Shown: positions 4,915 through 13,415, counted from the stretch's first letter. The stretch: 20,464 bases of DNA from Candidatus Methylomirabilota bacterium (GCA_016199025.1 JACQHM010000121.1:1-20464); one strand, 5' to 3'. The notes: generated by a model from the sequence alone, not told the origin. Translations and numbers: made by a program.

Positions 4915-7320
4915 GTGCGAGTCAGTTTGAAGTGGCTTCAGGAGTTCGTCGAGATCCCGATCACTCCGGAGGAGCTTCAGGAACGCCTCACCATGGCCGG
5001 GCTAGAGGTGGAGGCCCTTGAGGTGCTCGCCGCCGACTTTCAAGGGGTCGTGGTGGGACGGATCCGTCGGATCCAGGGGCATCCGCATGATCCGAAGCTC
5101 CTCCTGTGCGTCGTCGATGTCGGCGGAGAGCAGTTCTCCATTGTCTGCGGCGCCCACAACATCACGGAAGGAGACACGGTTCCCGTTGCCCTCCCCGGGG
5201 CGACTCTCCCAGGGGGGAGACGGATCGAGGCCACCGTCATCAAGGGGGTCCTGTCCCAAGGGATGCTTTGCTCGGAGGTGGAACTGTCCCTCGGGCCGGA
5301 TGCCTTGGGGATCATGACCCTGCCGGGGACCCTTGTCCTTGGGCAGAACCTCCAGAAGGCCCTGGACCTGGAGGATGTGATCTTCGAGGTGGCGGTTACA
5401 CCCAATCGGGGTGATTGCCTCTCCCATCTCGGTCTCGTGCGGGAAATTGCCGCCCTCCTGGGGAAGCCCCTTCGCCTCCCGAGGATCGGGTTCATGGAGC
5501 GGGGGCCTTCCATCGAGACCTTGACCTCCGTTGAGATCCTGAACCCCGAGCTCTGCCCGAGGTATGCCGCCCGGGTGATCCTGAATGTTCAGATCAAGCC
5601 CTCCCCTTTCTGGCTGAAAAGGAGGCTCCAAACCCTCGAGGTCAGGGCCATCAACAATGTCGTGGATGCGACGAATTATTGTATGCTGGAGCTGGGGCAA
5701 CCCCTCCACGCCTTCGACTATGAGAAGCTGGATGGGAGAAGGATCGTCGTCCGAGGTGCGAAAGAGGGGGAACGGATCATCACCTTGGACGGCGTGGAGC
5801 GGACCTTGGCCCAGGGGATGCTTGCCATCGCCGACGCCTCGGCCCCCGTGGCCGTCGCTGGGGTGATGGGAGGGACGGAGAGCCAGGTGACAACGTTCAC
5901 CCGCACCCTCCTCCTAGAGAGTGCCTTCTTCGATCCCGTGAGCATCCGGTGGACCTCCAAGGCCTTGGGCCTCTCCACCGAGGCCTCCTACCGCTTCGAG
6001 CGATGGGTCGATCCGGAGGGATGTGTTCGGGCGTTAGACCGGGTGGCCGCCCTGATCGCCGAGCTTGCAGATGGGGAGGTGGCGAGAGGGGTGGTGGACC
6101 GGGATCTTCGGGAGATGTCCCCTCGGACGATTCCTTTACGGCTGAGACGGGTCCAGAGGATCCTCGGAACGCCGGTCGAAACCCGGCAGGTGAGGAGGAT
6201 CCTCAAGGCCTTAGATCTCGGGGTGAAAGGCCGGGGTGGGACCCTGGAAGTATCCGTCCCGACCTTTCGAAAGGATCTGGAACGGGAGATTGATCTGATT
6301 GAAGAGGTCTCTCGAATCTGGGGCTTCGACCGGATTCCAGTCAGTATGCCGGCGGTCCGTCCCAAGCCCGAGGCGGCGCCCTCTTCATTGAAGGTTGAGA
6401 GAAGGACCAAGCGCCTCATGGCCGCGGCCGGCTTCTACGAAGCGGTGAATTTCAGCTTTACAGGCGAAGAGGTCTTTGATACCTTGAGGCTGGCCCCTGA
6501 AGATCCGTTGCGCCAGGCGGTGAGGATCAGGAACCCTCTGAGCGAGGAAGGGGCCGTCCTCCGAACGGCCCTCTTTCCCGGCTTGCTGAGGAATGTGGCC
6601 TTCAACGAGAGCCGACGTATGCGGGCGATCCGATCGGCCAGGCTCTTCGAGGTGGGAAGGATTTATCATCCGGAGGAGGGGGCCCTTCCAAAGGATATCC
6701 TCCACTTGGCTGCGGTGGCCGTGGGGTCCCGGGAGGAACCCTCCTGGAAGGGATCGAAGGAGGAGGTGGATTTCTACGACCTCAAGGGGGTGTTAGAGGC
6801 CGTCGCCTGGGACTTTGGGGTCCTGCTGATGTTCCAGAGGGGAGAGCCGGTTTCCTACTATCATCCGACCCGCCAGGCCTTCGTCGCCGCCGATGGGACC
6901 TTGTTGGGGGCCATCGGGCAGGTGAGGCGGGAGATCGCCCAAGGGTTCGGCCTTGAATCTCTCCCCTTTGCCTTCGAGATCGATCTGGATCTCTTGGCCT
7001 CCCTTGGGAAGGAGGGACGGACGTTCATGCCTCTCCCCAGGTTCCCTGCGGTCATCAGGGATGTGGCCCTCCTCGTCCCGGAAGAGGCCGAGGCCCAGAG
7101 GATCCAACAATTCATCCAGGAGGCTGGCGGAGAACTCATCGAGGAGGTGAAGGTCTTCGACGTCTACCAGGGAGAAGGAATCCCGGAGGGGAAGAAGAGC
7201 CTGGCCTTCTCGATCGCGTTCCGGGCTAACGATCGAACCCTGACCGATGAAGAGGCGAACGCGCTTCACGGCCAGGTGTTGAACCGGTTGCAAGAGGAGT
7301 TGGGGGCGACCATCCGATGA
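4915..7320 (+). CDS. pheT: Phenylalanine--tRNA ligase beta subunit
   Basis: 801 residues from GTG 4915, the usual length for bacterial PheT. It pairs with PheS to charge tRNA-Phe in the cytoplasm. Domains in order: N-terminal RVSLKWLQEFV; EMAP/OB-fold tRNA-binding domain about 40-150 (VVGRIRRIQGHPHDPKLLLC, GMLCSEVEL); B3/B4 editing region with NVVDATNYCMLELGQPLHAF (about 240-265); B5 domain about 400-475; core with VNFSFTGEEVF; and a C-terminal FDX-ACB anticodon-binding domain (PRFPAVIRDVALLVPEEAEA). The stop overlaps the next start (ATGA). The gene looks intact and uses the CGG/AGG arginine style of the right-hand genes. Oddly, no pheS, rplT or infC lies upstream; only the decayed gene and unidentified DNA are there. 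PheS must be encoded elsewhere, or the contig is misjoined. Confidence 0.97.
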   Translation: MRVSLKWLQEFVEIPITPEELQERLTMAGLEVEALEVLAADFQGVVVGRIRRIQGHPHDPKLLLCVVDVGGEQFSIVCGAHNITEGDTVPVALPGATLPGGRRIEATVIKGVLSQGMLCSEVELSLGPDALGIMTLPGTLVLGQNLQKALDLEDVIFEVAVTPNRGDCLSHLGLVREIAALLGKPLRLPRIGFMERGPSIETLTSVEILNPELCPRYAARVILNVQIKPSPFWLKRRLQTLEVRAINNVVDATNYCMLELGQPLHAFDYEKLDGRRIVVRGAKEGERIITLDGVERTLAQGMLAIADASAPVAVAGVMGGTESQVTTFTRTLLLESAFFDPVSIRWTSKALGLSTEASYRFERWVDPEGCVRALDRVAALIAELADGEVARGVVDRDLREMSPRTIPLRLRRVQRILGTPVETRQVRRILKALDLGVKGRGGTLEVSVPTFRKDLEREIDLIEEVSRIWGFDRIPVSMPAVRPKPEAAPSSLKVERRTKRLMAAAGFYEAVNFSFTGEEVFDTLRLAPEDPLRQAVRIRNPLSEEGAVLRTALFPGLLRNVAFNESRRMRAIRSARLFEVGRIYHPEEGALPKDILHLAAVAVGSREEPSWKGSKEEVDFYDLKGVLEAVAWDFGVLLMFQRGEPVSYYHPTRQAFVAADGTLLGAIGQVRREIAQGFGLESLPFAFEIDLDLLASLGKEGRTFMPLPRFPAVIRDVALLVPEEAEAQRIQQFIQEAGGELIEEVKVFDVYQGEGIPEGKKSLAFSIAFRANDRTLTDEEANALHGQVLNRLQEELGATIR

Positions 7321-7601
7321 TCGTCGAACGACTAAAAGAGCTGGAAGCCAAGGTCAAGACTGCCGTCATGCTGATCGCCGAGCTGAAGGAGGAGCGGACG
7401 GCCCTTCAAACGAAGGTCAAAGAGCTGGAGGCGGAGCTCCGTTCGAAGGGGGAAACCCTTCAAACGGTGCAGGCAGAACGGGATCAGACCTTCGCTCAGG
7501 TTCAAAGACTTCAGGAGGAGCGGGAGGAGGTCCGATCCAAGGTGGAGGCGCTCCTCGATGAGATCTCGAAGATCGAGGCATCCATCGGGGAGCAGGCATA
7601 G
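7317..7601 (+). CDS. Small coiled-coil protein, ZapB-like by position
   Basis: 94 residues that are almost entirely heptad-patterned Glu/Lys/Leu coiled coil (ERLKELEAKVKTAVMLIAEL and onward). ATG 7317 overlaps the pheT stop in the four-base ATGA arrangement, so translation is probably coupled. It sits directly before zapA. In this gene order a short coiled-coil protein of this kind is usually taken as a cell-division ZapB-type partner that joins the Z-ring through ZapA. Coiled coils evolve quickly, so the similarity is in form and position rather than specific residues. The function is a context inference. Confidence 0.7.
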   Translation: MIVERLKELEAKVKTAVMLIAELKEERTALQTKVKELEAELRSKGETLQTVQAERDQTFAQVQRLQEEREEVRSKVEALLDEISKIEASIGEQA

Positions 7602-7606
7602 GAGAG

Positions 7607-7900
7607 ATGGGGGCTTCCGAACATCTCATCCAGGTGGAGATCTTCGGGGAACGTTACACCGTCCGGGCTCAGGAGGATCCTGGCCATATCCATCGTGTGG
7701 CCCAATACGTGGACGCGAAGTTTTACGAGATTGCTAAACGGTCTCCTTCCCTCCCCTCCCCCAAGATGGCCGTCCTAGCCTCCCTGGAGATCGCCGATGA
7801 GCTGTTGAAGCTCGAGGAGGAGCGGGGAAAGGTCGAGGCGGAGGCTGTCGCCAGGATTGGGGAGCTGGTCCGTCTCCTTGAGGCGGAGCTCCAGGGCTGA
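7607..7900 (+). CDS. zapA: Cell division protein ZapA
   Basis: 97 residues, typical for ZapA. It bundles FtsZ protofilaments and stabilises the Z-ring at midcell. The N-terminal globular domain carries the usual pattern (IQVEIFGERYTVRAQEDPGH, then VAQYVDAKFYEIAKRSPSL), followed by VLASLEIADELLKL and a C-terminal coiled coil used for dimer and tetramer formation. GGAGAG, beginning inside the stop of the preceding coiled-coil gene, serves as ribosome site. The stop TGA overlaps the ATG of the cyclo-ligase gene (TGATG). No 6S RNA is seen between zapA and the cyclo-ligase gene, unlike in gammaproteobacteria; there is no room for one. Confidence 0.9.
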   Translation: MGASEHLIQVEIFGERYTVRAQEDPGHIHRVAQYVDAKFYEIAKRSPSLPSPKMAVLASLEIADELLKLEEERGKVEAEAVARIGELVRLLEAELQG

Positions 7901-8505
7901 TGGAGCCGAAATCCGTCGTCCGGCAGAGGATCCTGAAGGAGCGAGATGCCCTCTCTGAGGAGGAGCGGGGGCGGAGGAGCCGGATCATCCACGACCGGCT
8001 GAAGACGTTCCTTCCCTTCCAGGAGGCGACGGTTGCGCTCTTCTACGCCTCCTTCCGGAGCGAGGTGGAAACGGAAGGAATCATCAAGGCGTGGCTCGCT
8101 TCGGGGAAGGTGGCCCTCTTGCCGGTGGTGATCCCTGCTGAAAAGACGCTGTTGATTTCCAGGATCTCCAGCCTCGACGATCTTTGCCCGGGCTTTCGCG
8201 ACATCCCCGAGCCTCAAGGGGAACATCTTCAGCCGGTGGACATCGAAGAGGTGGAGTTGGCCGTGGTCCCAGGGGTGGCCTTTGACCTTCAGGGCCACCG
8301 GCTTGGTTATGGGGGGGGCTATTACGACCGGCTTTTCGGCCTCCTCTCCCCTTCTCCCTTGAAGATCGGGCTCGCCTTCGAGCTTCAGATCCTCCCCGAA
8401 CTTCTCGCCTCCGCCCACGATATCGCCGTCGATGCTATCGTCACCGAGGAGCGGATCATCCTACCGGAACGATCGTCGAGGGTGGCGCGGCCCTTCTCCA
8501 GATGA
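7900..8505 (+). CDS. 5-formyltetrahydrofolate cyclo-ligase
   Basis: 201 residues. The enzyme (MTHFS; ygfA/fau in E. coli) uses ATP to convert 5-formyl-THF to 5,10-methenyl-THF, returning a storage folate to the one-carbon pool. The N-terminal basic helix with the substrate/ATP-binding region is visible ([18 protein letters not shown]), then [18 protein letters not shown], and the signature [20 protein letters not shown] with DR at about 120-142. It starts in the zapA stop and ends in the rny start (ATGA at 8502-8505), so it is translationally coupled on both sides. Its product is a substrate of FolD, encoded two genes downstream, giving a small folate module in the cluster. Confidence 0.95.
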   Translation: MEPKSVVRQRILKERDALSEEERGRRSRIIHDRLKTFLPFQEATVALFYASFRSEVETEGIIKAWLASGKVALLPVVIPAEKTLLISRISSLDDLCPGFRDIPEPQGEHLQPVDIEEVELAVVPGVAFDLQGHRLGYGGGYYDRLFGLLSPSPLKIGLAFELQILPELLASAHDIAVDAIVTEERIILPERSSRVARPFSR

Positions 8506-10040
8506 AAGGGGTGAGCACATTGTCCATGTCGTTTGTGATTCCGTTGATCCTCCTGCTGATCCTCATTGGATTCATGGCAGGGGGTTTGATGATTCAACGA
8601 TTCCTCCGGCGGAAGCTGGATGAGATCGAAGCCAGGGGGAAGCGGATCCTTGAAGAGGCAGAGCGGCAGGCAGAGGTCAGGCGAAAAGAGCTGGAACTCA
8701 AGGCCAAGGAAGCGGCCCTTCGGGCCAGGGCTGATCTCGAACGGGAGAGCCGGGAGCGGCGTCAGGAGTTCTCCCGCTTGGAAAGGAAGCTGTCACAGCG
8801 GGAGGAAATCTTGGACCGACACGAGCGGGAGCTCGAGGCCAGAACCAAGAGCGTGACCGAGGCCGAGGCCCGGTATAGGGCTCTCTTAGAAGAGGAGCGG
8901 CTGAAGCTCGAACAGATCGCCGGTATGACCGTCGGGGAGGCGAAAAAGAGCTTGCTTCAGAGGGTGGAGGAGGAGGCCAAACTTGAGGCGATCGCCCTGG
9001 TGAAGCGGCTTGAGGAAGAGGCCAAGATCGAGGCAGAATGGAAGAGCCGGGAGATTCTCGCCATGGCCATCGAGCGGTGTGCCGCCGAGTTCGTGGCTGA
9101 GGCTTCCGTTTCCGTCGTGAGCCTCCCGAATGATGAGATCAAGGGGAGGATCATTGGGCGGGAGGGGCGGAACATCCGGGCTTTCCAGCGGGCCACGGGG
9201 GTCGATCTGATCGTGGACGATACCCCCGAGGCTGTCATCCTCTCTGCCTTTGACCCCGTCAGGAGGGAGATTGCCCGGATCGCCTTGGAGAGGCTCGTCG
9301 CCGACGGCAGGATCCATCCGGCTCGGATCGAAGAGACCGTGGAGAAGGCCAAGGTGGAGGTTGAGCGGAGCATCCAGGAGGCGGGAGAACAGGCCTGTGT
9401 GGAGCTGGGGATCGTGGGGATGCACCCCGAGCTGGTCAGGATGGTGGGGCGTCTGAAGTACCGGTATAGCTATGGTCAGAACCAGCTCCACCATGCGAAA
9501 GAGGTTGCCCGCCTGGCTGGGATCATGGCCGCCGAGCTCGACCTTGACCCCGACGTGGCAAAGCGGGCAGGATTGCTCCATGACATCGGTAAGGCGGCCG
9601 ACGGAACATACGAGGGGACCCATACCCAGATTGCGGCTGACCTCTGCAAGCGGTACAAGGAACCGGCCAAGGTGGTGAGTGCCATCGCTTCCCACCATGA
9701 GGACCAGGAGGTCGAATATCTAGAGGCCGTCCTCCTTCAGGCGGCGGATGCCCTCTCCGCGGCCAGGCCGGGGGCCCGACGGGAGCTCTTAGAGGCTTAC
9801 GTCAAGCGGATGGAGAAGTTGGAAGGGCTTGCCTCTTCTTTTAAGGGGGTGAAGCAGGCCTACGCCATCCAGGCTGGACGGGAGGTCCGGATCATCGTCG
9901 AGAGCGAAGAGGTCTCCGACCTGATGGTCTACCAGCTCGCCAAGGACATCTCCAAGAAGATTGAGGAGGAGCTGGAGTATCCGGGCCACATCAAGGTCAC
10001 TGTCATCCGGGAAACCCGGGCCGTCGAATTTGCCAAATAA
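8502..10040 (+). CDS. rny: Ribonuclease Y
   Basis: 512 residues, normal for RNase Y, the membrane-bound endoribonuclease that starts mRNA decay in many bacteria lacking RNase E. An N-terminal membrane helix (about 10-30, [20 protein letters not shown]) is followed by a long charged coiled coil (about 35-195). A KH RNA-binding domain has [12 protein letters not shown] at 215-226, and the HD phosphohydrolase domain has HDIGKA with metal ligands H360 and D361, plus ASHHED further on. The family's usual GQNVLQHSKEVA appears here as [12 protein letters not shown], a mild variation. ATG 8502 overlaps the cyclo-ligase stop. folD follows after 26 bases. Confidence 0.97.
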   Translation: MKGVSTLSMSFVIPLILLLILIGFMAGGLMIQRFLRRKLDEIEARGKRILEEAERQAEVRRKELELKAKEAALRARADLERESRERRQEFSRLERKLSQREEILDRHERELEARTKSVTEAEARYRALLEEERLKLEQIAGMTVGEAKKSLLQRVEEEAKLEAIALVKRLEEEAKIEAEWKSREILAMAIERCAAEFVAEASVSVVSLPNDEIKGRIIGREGRNIRAFQRATGVDLIVDDTPEAVILSAFDPVRREIARIALERLVADGRIHPARIEETVEKAKVEVERSIQEAGEQACVELGIVGMHPELVRMVGRLKYRYSYGQNQLHHAKEVARLAGIMAAELDLDPDVAKRAGLLHDIGKAADGTYEGTHTQIAADLCKRYKEPAKVVSAIASHHEDQEVEYLEAVLLQAADALSAARPGARRELLEAYVKRMEKLEGLASSFKGVKQAYAIQAGREVRIIVESEEVSDLMVYQLAKDISKKIEEELEYPGHIKVTVIRETRAVEFAK

Positions 10041-10066
10041 CCCGTCCCTGGAGAGGAGGGAGAGAA

Positions 10067-10921
10067 GTGCCGGCGAGGCTGATCGACGGGCGGGCCATCG
10101 CCCAGCGGATCCGCGACGAGGTGAAGGAAGAGGTCCTCATCCTTCGAGAGGAATTCTGCGTCGTTCCCACGTTGGCGGTGATCCTGGTCGGTGATGATCC
10201 CGCCTCGGTCGTCTACGTGAGGAACAAGGCAAAGGCTTGCGGGGATGTGGGGATCCGGTCTGACCAGCACCTTCTCCCAGGGGATGTCTCCTCCGAGGAG
10301 CTCTTGAACCTCATTGAATCCTTGAACAACGACGATGCCGTGCACGGGATCTTGGTCCAGCTTCCGCTTCCGCCTCATATCAGCGAGCGAAAGGTCCTGG
10401 AAGTGGTCCACCCGATGAAGGACGTGGATGGTTTTCACCCTCAGAGTTTGGGTGGGCTGTTGATCGGCAATCCATTGTTCATTGCCTCCACCCCGTTGGG
10501 GATCATGGAGCTTTTGGATCAAACGGGGATCGGGATCGAGGGCAAGCATGCCGTAGTGGTAGGGTGGAGTGTCATCGTGGGAAAGCCTACGGCCTTTTTG
10601 CTCTTGCAGCGGAACGCTACCGTCACCATCTGTCACGTGAAGACTGCCGACTTGGCCTTTCACACCAGGCAGGCTGACATCCTGATCGTTGCCGCCGGGA
10701 GACCGGGCCTGATCCATGGCTCCATGGTCAAGGAGGGGGCGGTAGTGGTGGATGTGGGGATCAACCGGGTGGGAGAGAAATTGGTGGGGGATGTGGACTT
10801 CAACTCGGTTGTAGAAAAGGCCTCCTTTGTCACCCCTGTTCCTGGAGGGGTGGGGCCTGTGACGGTGGCCATGCTCCTCCGGAACACCCTGGAGGCCTAC
10901 AAGCGGGCCTGTAAACGCTGA
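10067..10921 (+). CDS. folD: Bifunctional methylenetetrahydrofolate dehydrogenase/methenyltetrahydrofolate cyclohydrolase
   Basis: 284 residues from GTG 10067, preceded by GAGAGGAGGG. FolD interconverts 5,10-methylene-, 5,10-methenyl- and 10-formyl-THF using NADP in the cytoplasm. Visible landmarks: Y50 and K54 of the active-site YVRNK, VQLPLP at 98-102, KDVDGFHP at 118-125, the Rossmann motif region GWSVIVGKP at 166-174, and the closing VTPVPGGVGPVTVAMLLRNT. Several semi-conserved positions differ from the common consensus (ASTP instead of PCTP; CHVKT instead of CHSxT), but the catalytic residues are present. It shares the cluster with the cyclo-ligase, which supplies methenyl-THF. The TGS GTPase gene starts 25 bases later. 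Confidence 0.95.
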   Translation: MPARLIDGRAIAQRIRDEVKEEVLILREEFCVVPTLAVILVGDDPASVVYVRNKAKACGDVGIRSDQHLLPGDVSSEELLNLIESLNNDDAVHGILVQLPLPPHISERKVLEVVHPMKDVDGFHPQSLGGLLIGNPLFIASTPLGIMELLDQTGIGIEGKHAVVVGWSVIVGKPTAFLLLQRNATVTICHVKTADLAFHTRQADILIVAAGRPGLIHGSMVKEGAVVVDVGINRVGEKLVGDVDFNSVVEKASFVTPVPGGVGPVTVAMLLRNTLEAYKRACKR

Positions 10922-10946
10922 CGGGAGGAGCACCGAGGACGTAACG

Positions 10947-11933
10947 ATGCCGGCCAACCTGCCGCCTCAGTATCTGGAGGCAGAAAGGCAGTTCCGACAG
11001 GCCCGGACACCTGCCGAGAAGATCCAGGCCATCGAGGCGATGCTTGCCGTCATCCCGAAACATAAGGGGACGGAGAAGCTGATTGGGGATCTTCGACGGA
11101 GGATTTCGAAGCTCAAAGAGGAGACAGAAAAAAAGGGTGGCCCGAAGAGGGGAGCCCTCTTTTCCGTCGAGAGGGAAGGAGCGGGCCAGGTTGCTCTCGT
11201 CGGGCCTCCTAATGTGGGGAAATCGATGCTTCTCTCCCGATTAACCCATGCTACCCCCGAGGTAGCCGATTATCCCTTCACGACCAGAACGCCACTCCCC
11301 GGCATGATGCCCTTCGAAGACATCAAGATCCAACTGGTGGATCTCCCACCTCTCTTCCCCGGCCACACCGAGCATTGGATCGGCGGCATCGTCAGGAACG
11401 CTGACCTGGTTCTCCTGGTCGTCGATCTCGTCGAGGGTCCCCTCGAGCAGGTCGAGATGGTCCTCGGGGAGCTGGAACGGATGAAAATCTGGTTGATGGG
11501 CCGGAGGCCGGAGGAACCTCCCCGAGGGGCGGGGATCGTCGTGAAAAAGGCTGTCCTTGTCGGCAATAAGGGGGATGGGAAAGGGGCGGTGGATCACGGG
11601 GCCCTCTTAGTCGAGCTTTATGGGGACCGCTTCCCGGTCTTCATCGTCTCTGCAAGGGAGCGGGAGAACCTGGAGGGGTTAATGAGGGAGATCTATCAAG
11701 GGCTTGGGATTCTTCGGGTCTATACGAAGGTCCCTGGAAAAGCCCCTGACTTTGCGGCTCCCTTTGTCCTTCCCGTCGGGAGTACCGTCTGGGAAGTCGC
11801 CGGGTCAATCCACAAGGACTTTGTCGAGAAGCTCAAATTTGCTAGGCTCTGGCGCAGGGGAGCGTTGGAGGGCATGCGGGTGCCACGGGAATACCTCGTC
11901 CAGGACGGCGACGTCATTGAACTCCACCTCTGA
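10947..11933 (+). CDS. TGS-domain GTPase of the Obg/DRG type
   Basis: 328 residues. The N-terminal 65 residues form a helical, charged region (NLPPQYLEAERQFRQARTPA). The G domain has G1 GPPNVGKS at 86-93, a G2-region Thr in YPFTTRTPLPGM, G3 written DLPP at 132-135 instead of the common DxPG, and G4 NKGD at 207-210. The C-terminal about 70 residues form a TGS domain (RVYTKVPGKAPDF through VQDGDVIELHL), a small nucleotide or RNA binding module. This architecture is that of DRG/Rbg-like GTPases, which act on ribosomes in eukaryotes and archaea; bacterial members are poorly studied. The cellular target here is unknown. It follows folD closely and ends just before the heptamer array. Confidence 0.88.
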   Translation: MPANLPPQYLEAERQFRQARTPAEKIQAIEAMLAVIPKHKGTEKLIGDLRRRISKLKEETEKKGGPKRGALFSVEREGAGQVALVGPPNVGKSMLLSRLTHATPEVADYPFTTRTPLPGMMPFEDIKIQLVDLPPLFPGHTEHWIGGIVRNADLVLLVVDLVEGPLEQVEMVLGELERMKIWLMGRRPEEPPRGAGIVVKKAVLVGNKGDGKGAVDHGALLVELYGDRFPVFIVSARERENLEGLMREIYQGLGILRVYTKVPGKAPDFAAPFVLPVGSTVWEVAGSIHKDFVEKLKFARLWRRGALEGMRVPREYLVQDGDVIELHL

Positions 11934-11937
11934 TCTT

Positions 11938-12030
11938 CCGAATTGCAGATTGCCGATTTCAGATTTCGGATTGAAAAATGGGGGTATCCTTCCCAAATCT
12001 GAAATCTACAATCCCAAATCCACAATTCAC
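11938..12030. repeat. Phased inverted array of heptamers (5 units + 23-base spacer + 5 units)
   Basis: Left arm 11938-11972 is five 7-base units: CCGAATT, GCAGATT, GCCGATT, TCAGATT, TCGGATT. Right arm 11996-12030 is five units in the opposite sense: AATCTGA, AATCTAC, AATCCCA, AATCCAC, AATTCAC. The core GATT/AATC is kept while the other three bases vary, and both outermost units carry the same GAATT variant. The 23-base spacer at 11973-11995 is A-rich then G-rich. The arms can pair as a stem with conserved four-base blocks every seven bases. The array ends three bases before the RNase Z-like ATG. It is AT-rich within GC-rich surroundings. Its role is unknown. Confidence 0.85.
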
Positions 12031-12033
12031 GAA

Positions 12034-13071
12034 ATGGCTTCCATCTTCCACGCCAGGCTTATCCACGATCCGTTCAACGATCCCGGCGTCTTCGTGAGGC
12101 TCCAATGGGAGAGAAGGGCTTTTCTGTTCGACTTAGGGGACCTCTCACCCCTTCCGCCCGGGGAGCTTTTGAAGGTGACTGACGTCTTCATCTCCCATGC
12201 CCATATGGACCACTTCATCGGCTTTGACCAACTCCTGCGGGTTCTCCTTGGCCGGGAAAAGGCCTTAAGGCTCTTCGGCCCCCCTGGGATCCTCGGCCAT
12301 GTGGAGGGAAAGCTCAAAGGCTTTACGTGGAACTTGGTGGATGATTACCCTCTGGTCCTGGAGGTCCACGAGATCCATCCTGGAGAGATCCGATCCGCCT
12401 CCTTCCCCTGTCGGGAGCGGTTTGAGCGTCGGGACCTCGGAAGGCGACCTTTTCACGGGGTCCTCCTGGATGAGCCCCTCTTCATCGTCAAGACAGTCCA
12501 TCTGGACCATCGGATCCCCTGCCTCGCCTTTGCGTTGGAGGAGAAGGTTCATCTCAACATCGACAAGGACCGCCTTGACAATCTCGGCTGGCCGGTGGGG
12601 CCATGGCTCGGGGAGCTGAAGCGACAGATCCAGGAGGGGAGGCCTGATGAATCACTCTTCGTCGCGAGGTGGAGGAGGGATGAGAAGGTAGAGGAGCGGG
12701 TGGTCACGTTGGGGGAGCTGAAGGTCCAGGTTGTCAGGATGAGGGAGGGGCAGAAGATCGCCTATGTGACCGACATCCTGTACAGCGAGGAGAACCGTGC
12801 GAAGGTGGTGAAGCTTGCCAAGGATGCGGACCTGTTCTTCTGTGAGGCCACGTATTTGGAGCGCGACCTGGATAAGGCCGAGGAGCGGTATCATCTGACA
12901 GCGAGGCAAGCCGGCTCCTTAGCCAGGGAAGCGGGAAATCGGAAGCTGGTCCTCTTCCACTTCTCACCCCGGTACAGAAACGAGAGCAGGGAGCTCTATC
13001 GTGAGGCGGAGGAGGCCTTTGGAGGGGCCGTGGTCGTTCCTTTGAAGTCGGCTAATGCGGCGAGCGGATGA
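12034..13071 (+). CDS. Ribonuclease Z-like metallo-beta-lactamase-fold hydrolase
   Basis: 345 residues from ATG 12034. The frame is open further upstream, but that extension only translates the preceding gene's end and the heptamer array. RNase Z trims tRNA 3' ends. Matching features: SHAHMDHF metal motif at 54-61, the H156 region TVHLDHRIPCLAFALEE, D247 in YVTDILY, FFCEATYLERD with HLTARQAG at 287-294, and the terminal FHFSPRY (H309), which is typical of the RNase Z group rather than of general MBL hydrolases. A central segment, about 110-220, is longer and more divergent than in E. coli RNase BN/Z. No ribosome site is visible because the heptamer array occupies the leader. The next gene starts inside the stop (ATGATGA). 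Confidence 0.78.
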   Translation: MASIFHARLIHDPFNDPGVFVRLQWERRAFLFDLGDLSPLPPGELLKVTDVFISHAHMDHFIGFDQLLRVLLGREKALRLFGPPGILGHVEGKLKGFTWNLVDDYPLVLEVHEIHPGEIRSASFPCRERFERRDLGRRPFHGVLLDEPLFIVKTVHLDHRIPCLAFALEEKVHLNIDKDRLDNLGWPVGPWLGELKRQIQEGRPDESLFVARWRRDEKVEERVVTLGELKVQVVRMREGQKIAYVTDILYSEENRAKVVKLAKDADLFFCEATYLERDLDKAEERYHLTARQAGSLAREAGNRKLVLFHFSPRYRNESRELYREAEEAFGGAVVVPLKSANAASG

Positions 13072-13385
13072 TGATCCGTCCGATCGTTGTGGGGTTCTTC
13101 CTTATCCCAGGCATTCTCCAGTTTCGAGGAAGCCGGTATCTCTGGGGTCTTGGCTTTCTCATTCCCTCCCTCTATGCGCTCTGGAACATCGCCTCGTCCA
13201 TCATCGGGTTTTTCTCGCGCTACTACGGTCTGGTTGGATCGTCCGGGGCGGAGCTGGAGCGGGACCTTGTAGAGTTTCAGGGGTACGCCCTCCGGTTCGC
13301 CCTGTCCACAGGGATCTATCTGCTTGGTATCCTCGGGAGCATCGTCGAGGAACGTCTCTCATGGACCAGGAGGGAACACGGCTAA
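13068..13385 (+). CDS. Small membrane protein of unknown function
   Basis: 105 residues with three hydrophobic stretches: about 5-20 (PIVVGFFLIPGILQF), about 25-50 (LWGLGFLIPSLYALWNIASS and on), and about 75-95 (ALRFALSTGIYLLGILGSI). It ends in a charged tail. I recognise no family. ATG 13068 overlaps the RNase Z-like stop, so it is likely translated from the same message. The Nudix gene begins 30 bases later. It is probably an inner-membrane protein; function unknown. Confidence 0.65.
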   Translation: MMIRPIVVGFFLIPGILQFRGSRYLWGLGFLIPSLYALWNIASSIIGFFSRYYGLVGSSGAELERDLVEFQGYALRFALSTGIYLLGILGSIVEERLSWTRREHG

Positions 13386-13415
13386 CGAACTGTGTTGCCC
13401 TTAGGGAGGATCTAT

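Noticed and set aside
10067..10921. FolD might be catalytically altered because of changes at GWSVIVGKP and CHVKT
   Set aside because: The active-site Tyr, Lys, Gln and Asp are present, and E. coli FolD also departs from the consensus in this cofactor region.
9929..10957. 342-codon open frame on the minus strand
   Set aside because: Antisense of folD, which has its full set of motifs; no family signal in the minus-strand translation.
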